Shown here in pieces: positions 45,499-54,670 of a DNA stretch of 64,000 bases. The stretch covers positions 868,001 through 932,000 of the forward strand of contig NZ_CP007212.1 in assembly GCF_001411805.1 (NCBI RefSeq), read 5' to 3'. The position numbers were made by a program, and so were the translations under genes. Position 1 is the first letter of the stretch, and every line of letters starts with the position of its first letter. Under the pieces are notes generated by a model. That model searched no databases. It worked only from the letters and a program-made list of their open reading frames with translations, and was not told where the DNA came from. This stretch comes from Burkholderia plantarii (GTDB lineage: Bacteria > Pseudomonadota > Gammaproteobacteria > Burkholderiales > Burkholderiaceae).

Positions 45499-46875
45499 TC
45501 AATCCGCGCCGGCCGCCCGAAAGCGCGCGCCCACGTGCGGCGCGCTCAAGCGGGCGCCGCCGCCCAGCAGTTTCTCCCGCAACGTGCCCGTCTCGTAGCG
45601 CGTCTTGTAGGCGCCGCGCCGCTGCAGTTCGGGCACCAGGTAACGCACCACGTCCTCGAACGTGCGCGGCGACTCCACCCACGCCAGATTGAAGCCGTCG
45701 ATGCCGGTGTCGTCCACGATCGCCTGCAGTTCGTCGGCCACCTGTGCCGCGTCGCCGACCACCACCGCGCCGCGCCCGCCGATCGCGGCGAATTCCGTCG
45801 CGTCGCGCACGGTCCATACCTTGTCCGGATCGAGCTTGCTGAACGAGGCCAGCGCCGACTGGCCCGCGTCGGTATCGACATAGGCGAGCGTGTCGTCAGG
45901 GCGATAGCGCGCGAGGTCGATGCCGGTCCAGCCCGACAGCAGCGCGAGCGCGCCCTCGTGGCTGGCGCGCTCGCGACAGGCCGCGTAGCGGGCCTGTGCG
46001 CGTTCGGCGGTCGAGTCGACGATCACCGTCAGCATCGCGAACAGCCGCGCGCTGTCGGGCGCGCGGCCCGCGTCGACGAGCGCCTGCCGGATCGCCCGCG
46101 CCGAGCTGCGCAGGCCGTTGCGCGTCGGCGCGCCGAGGAAGATGCATTCGGCGTGCCGGGCCGCGAAACGCGTGCCGCGCGCCGAGCCGCCCGCCTGGAA
46201 CAGCAGCGGCGTGCGCTGCGGCGACGGCTCGCACTGGAACACGCCCTCGCTGCGAAAGTGCGCGCCTTCGTGCCGGATCGCGTGGATGCGCGCCGGGTCG
46301 GCATAGATGCCGCGCTCGCGATCGCGCAGCCGCGCGCCGTCCTCCCAGCTGCCTTCCCAGAGCCGGTAGCAGACCTCCATGAACTCGTCGGCGCGCTCGT
46401 AGCGCGCGTCGTGCGCGAGCAGCGCGTCGTCGCCGAGGCTGCGCGCGCCGCTCTGCAGGTACGAGGTCACGATGTTCCAGGCGATGCGCCCGCCGCTCAG
46501 GTGGTCGAGCGTGGTGAAGCGCCGGGCCAGCAGATAGGGCGCTTCGTAGGCCACCGAGGTCGTGAGGCCGAAGCCGAGATGGCGCGTGGCATGCGCCATC
46601 AGCGGGATCAGCACGGCCGGATCGTTCATCGGCACCTGCGCGGCGGTGCGCAGCGCCGCGTCCGGTGCGTTACCGAACACGTCGTAGACGCCGATCACGT
46701 CGCCGAGGAACAGTCCGTCGAACAGGCCCGCCTCGAGCGTGCGGGCGATCCCGACCCAGTACGCGGGGTCGAGGTAATCGGCCGAGCCGTCGTCCGGCGC
46801 GGTCCACTGGCCCGGCGCGAGATGCGCCACGCAGTTCATCATGAAGGCGTTCAGGCGGATTTGGCGAGGCATCAC
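45499..46875 (-). CDS. LLM-class flavin-dependent monooxygenase (NtaA/SnaA/DszA type)
   Basis: 458-residue member of the bacterial-luciferase-like superfamily, subgroup with nitrilotriacetate and pristinamycin monooxygenases. Typical segments are DPAYWVGIARTLEAGLFDGL, TTLDHLSGGRIAWNIVTSYL (about residues 120-140), YERADEFMEVCYRLWEGSWE and LFQAGGSARGTRFAARHAEC. These enzymes use FMNH2 from a separate reductase; a flavin-reductase-like protein is encoded at 30158-30835 in the same island. It is divergent from an MHS-type carrier gene. The substrate is unknown and membership in the aromatic pathway is uncertain. Confidence 0.92.
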   Translation of the reverse strand: MMPRQIRLNAFMMNCVAHLAPGQWTAPDDGSADYLDPAYWVGIARTLEAGLFDGLFLGDVIGVYDVFGNAPDAALRTAAQVPMNDPAVLIPLMAHATRHLGFGLTTSVAYEAPYLLARRFTTLDHLSGGRIAWNIVTSYLQSGARSLGDDALLAHDARYERADEFMEVCYRLWEGSWEDGARLRDRERGIYADPARIHAIRHEGAHFRSEGVFQCEPSPQRTPLLFQAGGSARGTRFAARHAECIFLGAPTRNGLRSSARAIRQALVDAGRAPDSARLFAMLTVIVDSTAERAQARYAACRERASHEGALALLSGWTGIDLARYRPDDTLAYVDTDAGQSALASFSKLDPDKVWTVRDATEFAAIGGRGAVVVGDAAQVADELQAIVDDTGIDGFNLAWVESPRTFEDVVRYLVPELQRRGAYKTRYETGTLREKLLGGGARLSAPHVGARFRAAGAD

Positions 46876-47048
46876 GGCGGGCCGGGGCAGGAGGAAAGCG
46901 GGCCATTCTAGGTTCGGCGCGGTGACCCGCGAAGCGCGAATCGTTCATATTGTTATGACGCGATCCGCTTCGATGCTAAGCAGGAAATCTCGCTGGAGCG
47001 CGGCGGAAATCGATGGTCTACTGCGCCGTCCCATCCGGTTCGCGCATC

Positions 47049-48398
47049 ATGTCCACCCGTTCCACGGCGTCGGCGACGCCTGCCGCCGGCGCCGCGCGCG
47101 TCGGCTTCGCCGCCTTCATCGGCACCACCATCGAGTGGTACGACTTCTACATCTACAGCACCGCCTCTGCGCTCGTCTTCAGCCACGCGTTCTTTCCCGC
47201 CTCGGCCAGCGCGCTGACCGGCATCCTCGGCGCGTTCGCGGCCTACGGCGTCGGCTTCTTCGCGCGGCCGCTCGGCGCCGTGTTCGCCGGCCACTTCGGC
47301 GACCGCATCGGGCGCAAGCGCGTGCTGGTGTTCTCGCTCGTGCTGATGGGCATCGCCACCGTGCTGACCGGGCTGCTGCCCACCTACGCCAGCGCGGGGC
47401 TGCTCGCCACCGGGCTGCTGGTGGCGCTGCGTCTGCTGCAGGGCATCGCGACCGGCGCCGAGTGGGGCGGGGCCTCGCTGCTGTCGGTCGAGCACGCGGG
47501 CGAGCGCTCGCGCGGGCTGCTCGGCTCGTTTACGCAAGTCGGCTCGGCCGCCGGCATGCTGCTCGCGTCGGGCACCTTCCTCGCCGTGCGCGCCTGGCTC
47601 GCGCCCGACGCGTTCGCGGCCTGGGGCTGGCGGCTACCGTTCCTGTTCAGCGTGGTGCTGGTGGCCGTCGGCGTGTTCGTGCGCACGCGGATTCGCGAGC
47701 CCGAGCCGTTCCTCGCGGCGCAGGCCGAAGGCCGGATCCGGCGGTTGCCGGTCGCCGAGGTGTTCCGGCATCATCGGCGTGCGTTGCTCGTGACGATCGG
47801 CCTGCGGCTCCTGCAGCCGGCCATGTACGCGATCGTCACGACCTATGCGATCAGCTATCTGAACCTGAAGCGCGGCGGCGCCTCGTCGGCGCTGGGCGCC
47901 GTGATCATCGGCTCGGCGTTCGCGATCGTCGCCACGCCGCTGTGGGCCGCGCTGTCCGACCGTATCGGCCGGCGCCGGCCGGCGGTATGGGCCGTGGCGG
48001 GCATCAGCCTGCTGGTCTGGCCGTTCTTCTGGTTCCTCGATCACGGCGACCTGCGTTATCTGCCCGTGGTGTTCGCGATCGAACTCGCGCTGTTCGACGC
48101 CGCGATCTACGCGCCCGGCGCGGCCTGGTTCGCCGAGCAGTTTCCGGTCGAGGTGCGCTACAGTGGGATCTCGCTCGGCTACCAGATCGGCACGCTGATC
48201 TCGGGCGGGCTCACGCCGTTCGTCGCGGCGGCGCTGCTGGCGCTCGGCGACGGCAAGCCATGGCTGATCTGCGCCTACATCAGCGCGCTCGGCGGGTTGA
48301 GCCTGATCGCGGTGCTGGCCGCGGCGGATCCGGCGCGCCGGATCGCGCGCCGCGCGGCCGTACCGGCCGGCCGCGATGCCGTCGCCGATGCGCGCTGA
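47049..48398 (+). CDS. MHS-family MFS transporter
   Basis: 449-residue metabolite:proton symporter of the KgtP/ShiA group. The family signature GTTIEWYDFYIYST is at the start of TM1, and GHFGDRIGRKRVLVFSLVLM marks the loop 2-3 motif, with a second IGRRRPAVW copy after TM7. Start at 47049 (MSTRST); an alternative ATG at 47013 would add twelve residues. The substrate is probably a carboxylate or aromatic acid. Divergent from the LLM monooxygenase and followed by an AhpD-like gene. Confidence 0.92.
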   Translation: MSTRSTASATPAAGAARVGFAAFIGTTIEWYDFYIYSTASALVFSHAFFPASASALTGILGAFAAYGVGFFARPLGAVFAGHFGDRIGRKRVLVFSLVLMGIATVLTGLLPTYASAGLLATGLLVALRLLQGIATGAEWGGASLLSVEHAGERSRGLLGSFTQVGSAAGMLLASGTFLAVRAWLAPDAFAAWGWRLPFLFSVVLVAVGVFVRTRIREPEPFLAAQAEGRIRRLPVAEVFRHHRRALLVTIGLRLLQPAMYAIVTTYAISYLNLKRGGASSALGAVIIGSAFAIVATPLWAALSDRIGRRRPAVWAVAGISLLVWPFFWFLDHGDLRYLPVVFAIELALFDAAIYAPGAAWFAEQFPVEVRYSGISLGYQIGTLISGGLTPFVAAALLALGDGKPWLICAYISALGGLSLIAVLAAADPARRIARRAAVPAGRDAVADAR

Positions 48399-48425
48399 GC
48401 GCATTTTTCACGGGAGGGGGAGCGG

Positions 48426-49034
48426 ATGAGCGGGACACGAACGCATGACGAGCAAGCGCGGATTCTCGGCGCGCTCGAACGGCAGCATGGCGGCCCCAAG
48501 GCGTTTCGCGGGCTGTCGTCGGCGTCGGTGTGGCGCAGCGGGACGCTGGCCGAGAAGGACAAGCATCTGGTGGCCGTCGCGATCGCGCAGGTCACGCGCT
48601 GCGCGTTCTGCATCGAACATCATTCGATCGCCGCGCGCCGCAGCGGCGCGAGCGAGCCGGAGGCGGTTGCGGTCAGCTACGTCAGCGCGGCGCTGGAGGC
48701 GTTCGGCGAGGCACGCGTGAGCGTGGTCGACGGGCGCCTCGCGGTCGAGGACGAGGCCGCCGTGCGGGACACGGAGCTGGCGCGGCAGCGGCTGCGGTTC
48801 GCGCAGGCGGTGTTCGATACCGAGGTGCTGGCGCCGGGCCTCGTCTGGGTGGTGGCCGCCGCGGCGGCCTATGCGCAGGCCAACGAGGCGCGGCGGCGGG
48901 TTTTTCACGAAGTGGCGCTGGCGGCCGGGCAAGCCGGCGAGGCGCTCGACGAAGCCTATGCGATCGCGGTCGTGATCCGGGCCGGCGCCGTCTACGCGCA
49001 TGTGCTGCATGTGGTCGACGCGTTCCGGGACTAG
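48426..49034 (+). CDS. Carboxymuconolactone decarboxylase/AhpD-like protein
   Basis: 202-residue all-helical protein with an AhpD-type CxxC redox motif (VTRCAFCIEHHSIAARRSG, residues about 56-74) including the downstream His, and a second weaker repeat at the C-terminus (YAIAVVIRAGAVYAHVLHVV). Such proteins act as alkylhydroperoxidase-like or decarboxylase-fold enzymes. It lies 28 bases after the MHS carrier and is probably cotranscribed with it; a strong terminator follows. Confidence 0.85.
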   Translation: MSGTRTHDEQARILGALERQHGGPKAFRGLSSASVWRSGTLAEKDKHLVAVAIAQVTRCAFCIEHHSIAARRSGASEPEAVAVSYVSAALEAFGEARVSVVDGRLAVEDEAAVRDTELARQRLRFAQAVFDTEVLAPGLVWVVAAAAAYAQANEARRRVFHEVALAAGQAGEALDEAYAIAVVIRAGAVYAHVLHVVDAFRD

Positions 49035-49063
49035 CCTGCCGGCGTAGGCAGCACGATCGACCA

Positions 49064-49096
49064 GGGAGGCGGCCCGAGCCGCCTCCGTTTTTTTTC
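49064..49096 (+). terminator. Intrinsic terminator after the AhpD-like gene
   Basis: Stem ggaggcggc / gccgcctcc with a four-base loop is followed by g and eight T. Confidence 0.95.
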
Positions 49097-49423
49097 CTGC
49101 ACTCGCCGGCGAGGTTTCAGGCCTGCCGGCAGTTTCCCGTCATCCCGCCGATGCAGCCGGCCGTGCGATCACGGCCCTGGACGCGCGTCCGTCTCCCCAT
49201 ATCGGGGCGATTTTCCCGATATCCCGGCCTTTCGTCGATCTCATCCCTTCGATTATCGAACTCGAAATTGACTTGAATTCGAGGCGATTTTCTTCGTTAT
49301 ATCCTGTTTCCCGATGCTGAGGCACACTGTCGGCGGCAGAATTCTGGCAACGACTGCCGCGAGAATATCAAATCAATCAAATTTCACGGTTTCGGGGTAG
49401 TTCACCTGTTGAGGAGAAGCACG
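49097..49423. other. Intergenic region upstream of the PI-PLC gene
   Basis: About 327 bases. From 49250 to 49400 the DNA is AT-rich compared with its surroundings, with ttgaat and ttatat boxes near 49274-49303 as a possible promoter. No gene was recognised. Confidence 0.4.
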
Positions 49424-50437
49424 ATGTCCAATGCAAACATGGTCGTGACCTGGTCGAACAACTGGATGTCCGCCATTGACGATAAAGCGCGGATTTGCGA
49501 AGTCAGCATTCCCGGTTCGCATGAATCCTGCGCGCGATATGGTGGATCCTCCGCGCATTGCCAATGGCGGTCCGTCATCGATCAACTGAGCCGCGGTATC
49601 CGGTTCCTGGACGTGCGTTGCGACATCGTCGCCCCGAAGGGCGAGGCAGGCTCGCCGGTGGACGAGCCCGGCGACCCGGAAATCTATCTGTTCGTCCGGC
49701 ACGGCACCATGAACCAGGCCGTGACGTTCCAGGAAATACAGGCGCAATGCGTGGCGTTCCTGGCGGCGAATCCTTCCGAATTCATTCTCATGAATCTCCA
49801 GATGGAGGAGACCACCAAGGGCGATATCTTCGCGCAGAAATTCACGGAAATGACCCAGCCTTATCTGAATTACTGGCATTTCGGCGATGCGCTCAAGAAG
49901 GACGCGGCGGGAAATCCGGTCAGCGATTTTCCCAAGGTCGGCGATGTCAGAGGGCGGATTATCCTGATCCGGGCCACGGCCGGCGGTGGATGGCCGACGC
50001 ACATGAAGCCGGGCGGCCTTCCGGGGCAGGGCGGCATGGTCTGGAACGGCTGCGAAATCGACGATGTGTCCAGCTCGACGCTGTTCCAGACGCAAAACGG
50101 CTGGTCGAAATGGAATGGCACGGAAAAAGGCGACGAGGTGGAAAAGTACATCAAGGGTGCCGATGCCTGGGCGAAGCAAGGCCAGATGACGCTCAATTTC
50201 GCGAGCTATAGCTGGGGGGCGCAGTCACCGGGAAGGAATGCCGCCGGGATGAATGTCCGGCTGCAGAAGTTTCTGAAGAACCACGATTTCGGTTCGGTGG
50301 TCGGTGTCATCCCGATCGACTTCGTTTCGAACACCGGGGACGGCGGTGAGTCGCTGGAAAACCTGATCATCCAGCATCAGCGGCATCAGAAGGCCGGCTA
50401 TAGCTACGGCGGGCTCGCGTCCTGGGTCCAGCCGTAG
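49424..50437 (+). CDS. PI-PLC X-domain phospholipase C without signal peptide
   Basis: 337-residue protein of the bacterial phosphatidylinositol-specific phospholipase C family. Both catalytic histidines are visible: His33 in SIPGSHESC and His93 in YLFVRHGTM. IRFLDVRCDI (59-68) forms the usual beta-strand after the first helix, and VRGRIILIRATAGGG matches the later barrel strand. The ATG at 49424 has GAGGAG nine bases upstream. No signal peptide is seen, unusual for a family that is normally secreted, so export by another route or an intracellular role must be considered. Lower GC than neighbours and an adjacent IS remnant suggest transfer. Confidence 0.88.
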   Translation: MSNANMVVTWSNNWMSAIDDKARICEVSIPGSHESCARYGGSSAHCQWRSVIDQLSRGIRFLDVRCDIVAPKGEAGSPVDEPGDPEIYLFVRHGTMNQAVTFQEIQAQCVAFLAANPSEFILMNLQMEETTKGDIFAQKFTEMTQPYLNYWHFGDALKKDAAGNPVSDFPKVGDVRGRIILIRATAGGGWPTHMKPGGLPGQGGMVWNGCEIDDVSSSTLFQTQNGWSKWNGTEKGDEVEKYIKGADAWAKQGQMTLNFASYSWGAQSPGRNAAGMNVRLQKFLKNHDFGSVVGVIPIDFVSNTGDGGESLENLIIQHQRHQKAGYSYGGLASWVQP

Positions 50438-50559
50438 GCGACGGGCGGCCCGCATCGGGAACGCGGGGCGTGATTCGTGCCAGCCGTTCGTGCCGATGCG
50501 CCGGCATGAGCGGCATGTTCGCGTCTCTGGCATCGCTCCTGCTGTCGATGTGACGGGTT

Positions 50560-51152
50560 TGCCGTGCGCCGGGTGTTTCGAGGCGATGACCGACGATCTG
50601 CGTTCGATGATTCGCGTTGCGCAAGCGCGTCAGGGCCCGCCCGGCGTGGTCATTCTCGATGGGCACATGCTTCAGTCCACATGCGAGAGCGGCCCGCGCG
50701 CAGGATACGACGGCTACGGACGCAAGCGTGGCAGCAAAACGCATATCGCTGTCGACACATTGGGACGTCCATTGGCCGTCCATATCACGCCGGCCGACGA
50801 GCAAGCGCGCGCTCAGTTCAGGAACTGGCTCAACAAGTCCAACAAGCGACGAGCAGAACGGTGGAACTCGCTTTCGCGGACCCAGGCTACACCGGCAGGG
50901 ATGCGGCAGCGGCCGCCACAGCCGAGGAGATCGAGCTGCAGGTTGTCGAGCTATCCGAGGCGAAGAAAGGCTTCGTGCTTTTGCCGCGACATTGGGTGGT
51001 CGAACGCAGTTTCGGCTGGCTCAATCGCTCTCGCAAGCTCGCGCGTGAGTACGAGCGTCTGCCTGAAACTGGCCGCTGCCCTTCGTCGTCTTTGTCTCGT
51101 TGATGCTCGCTCGTGCTGTTCAGCATTTTTTGAAAGTACATAGCACGCGCTA
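50560..51152 (+). pseudogene. IS5-family transposase remnant with three frameshifts
   Basis: Right two-thirds of an IS5-type (DDE) transposase gene. Reading by similarity: VRR, a one-base shift near 50571, CFEAMTDDLRSMIRVAQARQ through ESGPRAGYDGYGRKRGSKTH and VDTLGRPLAVHITPADEQAR, a shift near 50812, ELAQQVQQATSRTVELAFAD through KKGFVLLPRHWVVERSFGWL and SRKLAREYERLPET, then a shift near 51065 into LAALRRLCLVDARS. The 5' third and the left IS end are missing. The right terminal sequence ends in tttttgaaagtacatagcac near 51150. It is inactive. Confidence 0.88.
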
Positions 51153-51495
51153 ATGGACGCGGAGGTGAGATCGAGCATATTCAGCATGCGTATATTTATT
51201 GGACCACCACGCGCTGTAAAGCATTCAACCCGCAAGGTGAAAGCGCATGGAACGCATAACCGGACTGGATTGAGGATTGGCCGGAGAGCGTTAACAAATC
51301 CGCCGCATGCCGGCTTAATCCGCCCATTTCAATAAAAGTTGATCGATGAGTCAAGCGGATGAGCACTGCCTTGGTGATCATGCAAGAGGGGGGGCGGCTG
51401 AAGAACAGTCTCGCGCTCACTTGATCTTTGCCATTACCGGGCAAGCCGACGAATAAGGCAGGACGCCACGGGCGATCGTTTTGCCAACACCGGCA
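51153..51495. other. Intergenic region after the IS remnant
   Basis: About 343 bases with no recognisable gene; short frames on both strands lack homology or a ribosome-binding site. Confidence 0.4.
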
Positions 51496-53109
51496 TCAGC
51501 TCGTGACTTCCGGGCGAGTGCCAAGCCATGGCCTCGTGGCGTAGTAGCGGACCTGGTCGCAATAGACGTCACGCCGGTCGTACAAGGTACACGGCCAGGA
51601 CGTAAAGTGCGCGACCGAATCATGTACGTGTTCTGCCAGCAGGCTGTCGACTGCCGGCGGCACGGCCGAGTCGATGTCCCACGCCGACAGGATCAGATCT
51701 TCATAGGCGTTGAGCTTGCGCGGCTGGGGCGGCGGCCATTCCCGATCGTTCGTAAAACTTTCGACCGGGTTGCGCAGGAAGGCGACTCGCCGAGCCAGGC
51801 GTCGCTGCTCGGCCAGCAACTGGGTCGCCTGTCGTTCGGGGCTGGGCGGCACGTCATAGGTCCACCGCGTCGGGTCGCACTCGGGATGGTCGAGGTCGGT
51901 GGCGGGTTGCACGGTCTGACAGGCTGCCGCCGAGACACCGCGCCTGCCGTACAGGCTGCCGAGCACGCGTGTGTCCTCGTGCCTGCGGGCGAGGCCGCCG
52001 CGCCATTGGAACAGCAGGCGCCGGTGCGCCCGGATCAGTGCTTCCACTTCGGGGTTTGCTGAGGGGAGGTTGGACATGTAGTCCTGGTAAAGGGTGACCA
52101 CTGGTTCGTCGTCGGGAAGCGTGAAATAGACGCGTCGGTTTGCCAGCATTCTGTTGAGCGCCAGCAACGGTACGCCGGCTTTGAGTGCCTCCGCGTACAT
52201 GTGGCGCAGCGGGATCCGTGCGAGCAGGTTGCTGCGGCCCTGCTGGTCCGACGCATAGCCGCCGCCCACATCGGCATGCACGCCGGGATAGACCACCTCC
52301 TCGCAATTGGCTGGACAGGTGCGCCCCACGCGCACCGAGTCGAGCGGAAACGCCTGCCGTACCTCGTGCGCCGCCACGTAGTGCACGCAGCGCTCGACTT
52401 CGGGCGGAATCGCCAGTTCGGCCGCCCAGCCCAGATGCAGGCCCGGGCCACCCACCGACGCCACCGTGTCGAACAAGCCCATGAACGTGATGCGCAGCGG
52501 GATGCGCTGCAGGCCCTTGTCCAGCCAGCACCGCTGGCCGTCCTTGTCGACGCAGTGCGAAAGCAGTTTCCGCACGAACACACGGGCTTCGGTCGCGCCG
52601 CGCGAGAAACCGAACACCGCCACGCTGATGAACGGCATGTGCCGTCGCGCGCCCTCGCTCCAATCCTCGCCGAGGATCATGGCGAATTCGGCGAGGGCCG
52701 CGTCGATACGCGTCCGCCCTCCGAGGCCGAAGCCCAGGCCAATCACGCCGCCCGGATCGTCACGCAGCAGTTCTGCGGCGTAGCCGGGCACACGCCGGGG
52801 AATCTTGAATGGTGTGCCGACGCCGGAGATGTAGGTTGGCGTGGCGCCTTGCGAGTGGTCACGAATTGCCGCGAGATAGAGCTTGGCCACGTTCGACAGC
52901 GCCTGTTCGTGCTCCGGCTTCCGCAGTTCCTGATACATGTTGTTGCCGGTGCCGTCGAAGAAGAAGCTGAGTTTCGGGTAGAGACGGCATTGGAAGCGAG
53001 CTTTGGGATTGACGGAACATTCGGCAGCGAACCGCCGGTTTATCCCGCGCATGGCCGCGCGGCCCAACTCGGCATCGCTTATGGGTGCATCGGCCTGACG
53101 TGTGGTCAT
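51496..53109 (-). CDS. DUF2235 (Tle1-type) T6SS phospholipase effector, second locus
   Basis: 537-residue lipase of the DUF2235 family, paralogous to the protein at 11586. Motifs are KLSFFFDGTGNN (46-57), GFSRGAT with nucleophile Ser169, GLFDTVAS with Asp214 and GVHADVGGGY with His278. No signal peptide. AAGGAAT precedes the ATG at 53109; the in-frame extension upstream to 53469 runs through the neighbouring gene and is not used. Two DUF3304 lipoproteins lie immediately upstream (17-base gap). Unlike the first locus, no vgrG or adaptor is nearby, so delivery would need a VgrG from elsewhere. Its first 15 residues are nearly the same as the N-terminus of the preceding immunity gene. Confidence 0.9.
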   Translation of the reverse strand: MTTRQADAPISDAELGRAAMRGINRRFAAECSVNPKARFQCRLYPKLSFFFDGTGNNMYQELRKPEHEQALSNVAKLYLAAIRDHSQGATPTYISGVGTPFKIPRRVPGYAAELLRDDPGGVIGLGFGLGGRTRIDAALAEFAMILGEDWSEGARRHMPFISVAVFGFSRGATEARVFVRKLLSHCVDKDGQRCWLDKGLQRIPLRITFMGLFDTVASVGGPGLHLGWAAELAIPPEVERCVHYVAAHEVRQAFPLDSVRVGRTCPANCEEVVYPGVHADVGGGYASDQQGRSNLLARIPLRHMYAEALKAGVPLLALNRMLANRRVYFTLPDDEPVVTLYQDYMSNLPSANPEVEALIRAHRRLLFQWRGGLARRHEDTRVLGSLYGRRGVSAAACQTVQPATDLDHPECDPTRWTYDVPPSPERQATQLLAEQRRLARRVAFLRNPVESFTNDREWPPPQPRKLNAYEDLILSAWDIDSAVPPAVDSLLAEHVHDSVAHFTSWPCTLYDRRDVYCDQVRYYATRPWLGTRPEVTS

Positions 53110-53126
53110 GTTCGATTCCTTGGAAG

Positions 53127-53678
53127 TTATTTGGTGGCGCAGCGTGTTCGGCTGGTGGCGAATGCGAGTTCGGCCGTATCGCGGTCGCGCAAGATGAAGC
53201 ACAGGTAGCGGTCGTTCTTCGCGGGGCCGCCTGATGGGAAATGCACGATCAACGAGTGGGGTTCGGTTGGCGGTATAACCTTTGTGTTCGGATTGAACAT
53301 CGTGTCCCACTCCCAGTGGACCGTGACCGGTTTGCTCCAGTCTTCGGGACTGGGGTAACAGCAAGCCGCAGCGCTTCCGTCTTCGTGTGGATAGGCGTCC
53401 CCCATTCCGTATCGATTCACCGCTAGATTGATGGCCCCTCGGTCCGTGTGATTGACTGGGACCATCCACAAGGGGTGCTCGCTGGCGAGAGGATCATCGG
53501 GCGGTAACGAATCGCTCGCGCAAGCAGACAGGGCGAATAGCGAGCATGCGGCAAGGGCTGAGGTACGAAGCGCCATGGATAGTGAGCGGATGAATTTATT
53601 GCGCTGGTTCGTCCCATAAGCAGCGATGCAATCCAATTCGGAATTGCTCATGGATGCATCGGCTTGACGTGTGGTCAT
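53127..53678 (-). CDS. DUF3304 lipoprotein, probable Tle1 immunity protein (copy 1)
   Basis: 183-residue lipoprotein. After a 26-residue hydrophilic lead comes a basic-hydrophobic signal ending in lipobox ALSAC (near residue 52). The mature part (LPPDDPLASEHPLWMVPVNH, DRGAINLAVNRYGMGDAYPH, AACCYPSPEDWSKPVTVHWE) fits DUF3304. The lead (MTTRQADASMSNSELD) closely matches the N-terminus of the downstream lipase (MTTRQADAPISDAELG), so the true start of translation may be an internal Met such as that in SMALRTSALA. Seventeen bases separate it from the effector. It would sit in the periplasm and protect against the lipase. Confidence 0.8.
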   Translation of the reverse strand: MTTRQADASMSNSELDCIAAYGTNQRNKFIRSLSMALRTSALAACSLFALSACASDSLPPDDPLASEHPLWMVPVNHTDRGAINLAVNRYGMGDAYPHEDGSAAACCYPSPEDWSKPVTVHWEWDTMFNPNTKVIPPTEPHSLIVHFPSGGPAKNDRYLCFILRDRDTAELAFATSRTRCATK

Positions 53679-53695
53679 GTTGGATTCCTTGGAAG

Positions 53696-54247
53696 TTATT
53701 TGGCGACGCAACGTGAGGCGGCGCGTGAGAACGCGAGTTCGGCCGTATCACGGTCGCGCAGGATCAAGCACAGGTAACGGTCATTCTTCGCGGGGCCGCC
53801 CGGCGGGAAATGCACGACCATCGAATGGGGTTCGGTTGGCGGTATAACCTTTGCCTTCGGATCGAACATCGTGTCCCACTCCCAGTGGACCGTGACCGGT
53901 TTGCTCCAGTCCTTGGGGCTGGGATAACAGCAGGCCGCTGCACCTCCGCCGCTGTGTGGATAGACATCTCCCATTCCGTATCGACCTACTGCCAGATTGA
54001 TGGCCCCACGGTCCGTGTGATTGACCTGGACCATCCACAAGGGATGCTCGCTGGCGAGAGGATCATCGGGTGGTAGCGAACTGTCCGCGCATGCAGGCAG
54101 GACGAGTAGAGCGCATGCGGCAAGGACGGTGGCAAGAAGCGGGACAAATCGCGAGCGAACTGCTTTATCGCGAGGACGCGTCCCATAAGCAGCGGTGCAA
54201 TGCAACTCGGCGCCACTAACGTATGCAGTGGCCGGACGTGGAGTCAT
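53696..54247 (-). CDS. DUF3304 lipoprotein, probable Tle1 immunity protein (copy 2)
   Basis: 183-residue paralogue of the gene at 53127-53678, equal in length and displaced by exactly 569 bases. Lipobox VLPAC near residue 52, then LPPDDPLASEHPLWMVQVNH and GGAAACCYPSPKDWSKPVTV. It has the same 17-base spacer and a related ribosome-binding sequence. The N-terminal lead (MTPRPATAYVSGAELHC) has diverged more than the mature part. Two antidotes for one lipase may widen protection against related toxins or represent a recent amplification. Confidence 0.8.
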   Translation of the reverse strand: MTPRPATAYVSGAELHCTAAYGTRPRDKAVRSRFVPLLATVLAACALLVLPACADSSLPPDDPLASEHPLWMVQVNHTDRGAINLAVGRYGMGDVYPHSGGGAAACCYPSPKDWSKPVTVHWEWDTMFDPKAKVIPPTEPHSMVVHFPPGGPAKNDRYLCLILRDRDTAELAFSRAASRCVAK

Positions 54248-54670
54248 GTTCGATTCCTTCGAGGGTATTTCGTGGCGCAGCGTGTCCTTCTGTTTTTCAA
54301 CGTCGAGCATTGCAAAGTGCTCCTTTCAGGCGAAAGTCGCAAAGACATCGGCCTATTGCTAATACATCAGCTGGCTCTGCCACGTCAGCGAGACGAATCG
54401 ACGCGCCAGTTGGGGGGCTGTTTCGAAACGGCCATCAGACCAAATGGCGCAACGTATCGGACGAATGTCTGGCGCAAATGATCGGGGCACGCCATCGCGA
54501 ATACATCCCGATTGCGCGGTCTAGTGGAGAAAATCGAATTTGACGATTATTTGAAAATTGCCAACCAGACCTGCTTGTCCGACGAGTTCAAACGGCATGT
54601 TGAATTCTCGTAAAATTCGACAAGACAGGACTGAATATCGATAACTAACCAGTGGTGAACGACGAGGTAG
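54248..54670. other. Intergenic region upstream of the tle1 locus
   Basis: About 423 bases of lower GC. The first 50 are a decayed 3' end of another DUF3304 copy. The rest has only short frames on either strand without recognisable domains. The promoter for the minus-strand immunity/effector operon probably lies here. Confidence 0.4.

Larger units (their letters stand above)
53110..54264. repeat. Tandem duplication, 569-bp period, spanning the two immunity genes
   Basis: The start codons at 53109, 53678 and 54247 are spaced exactly 569 bases apart, each within a shared block (for example catcggcttgacgtgtggtc / catcggcctgacgtgtggtc, then gattccttggaagttattt). Upstream of 54247 the sequence still resembles the last codons of a DUF3304 gene (gtggcgcagcgtgt), a stub of a third copy. 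Confidence 0.85.
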
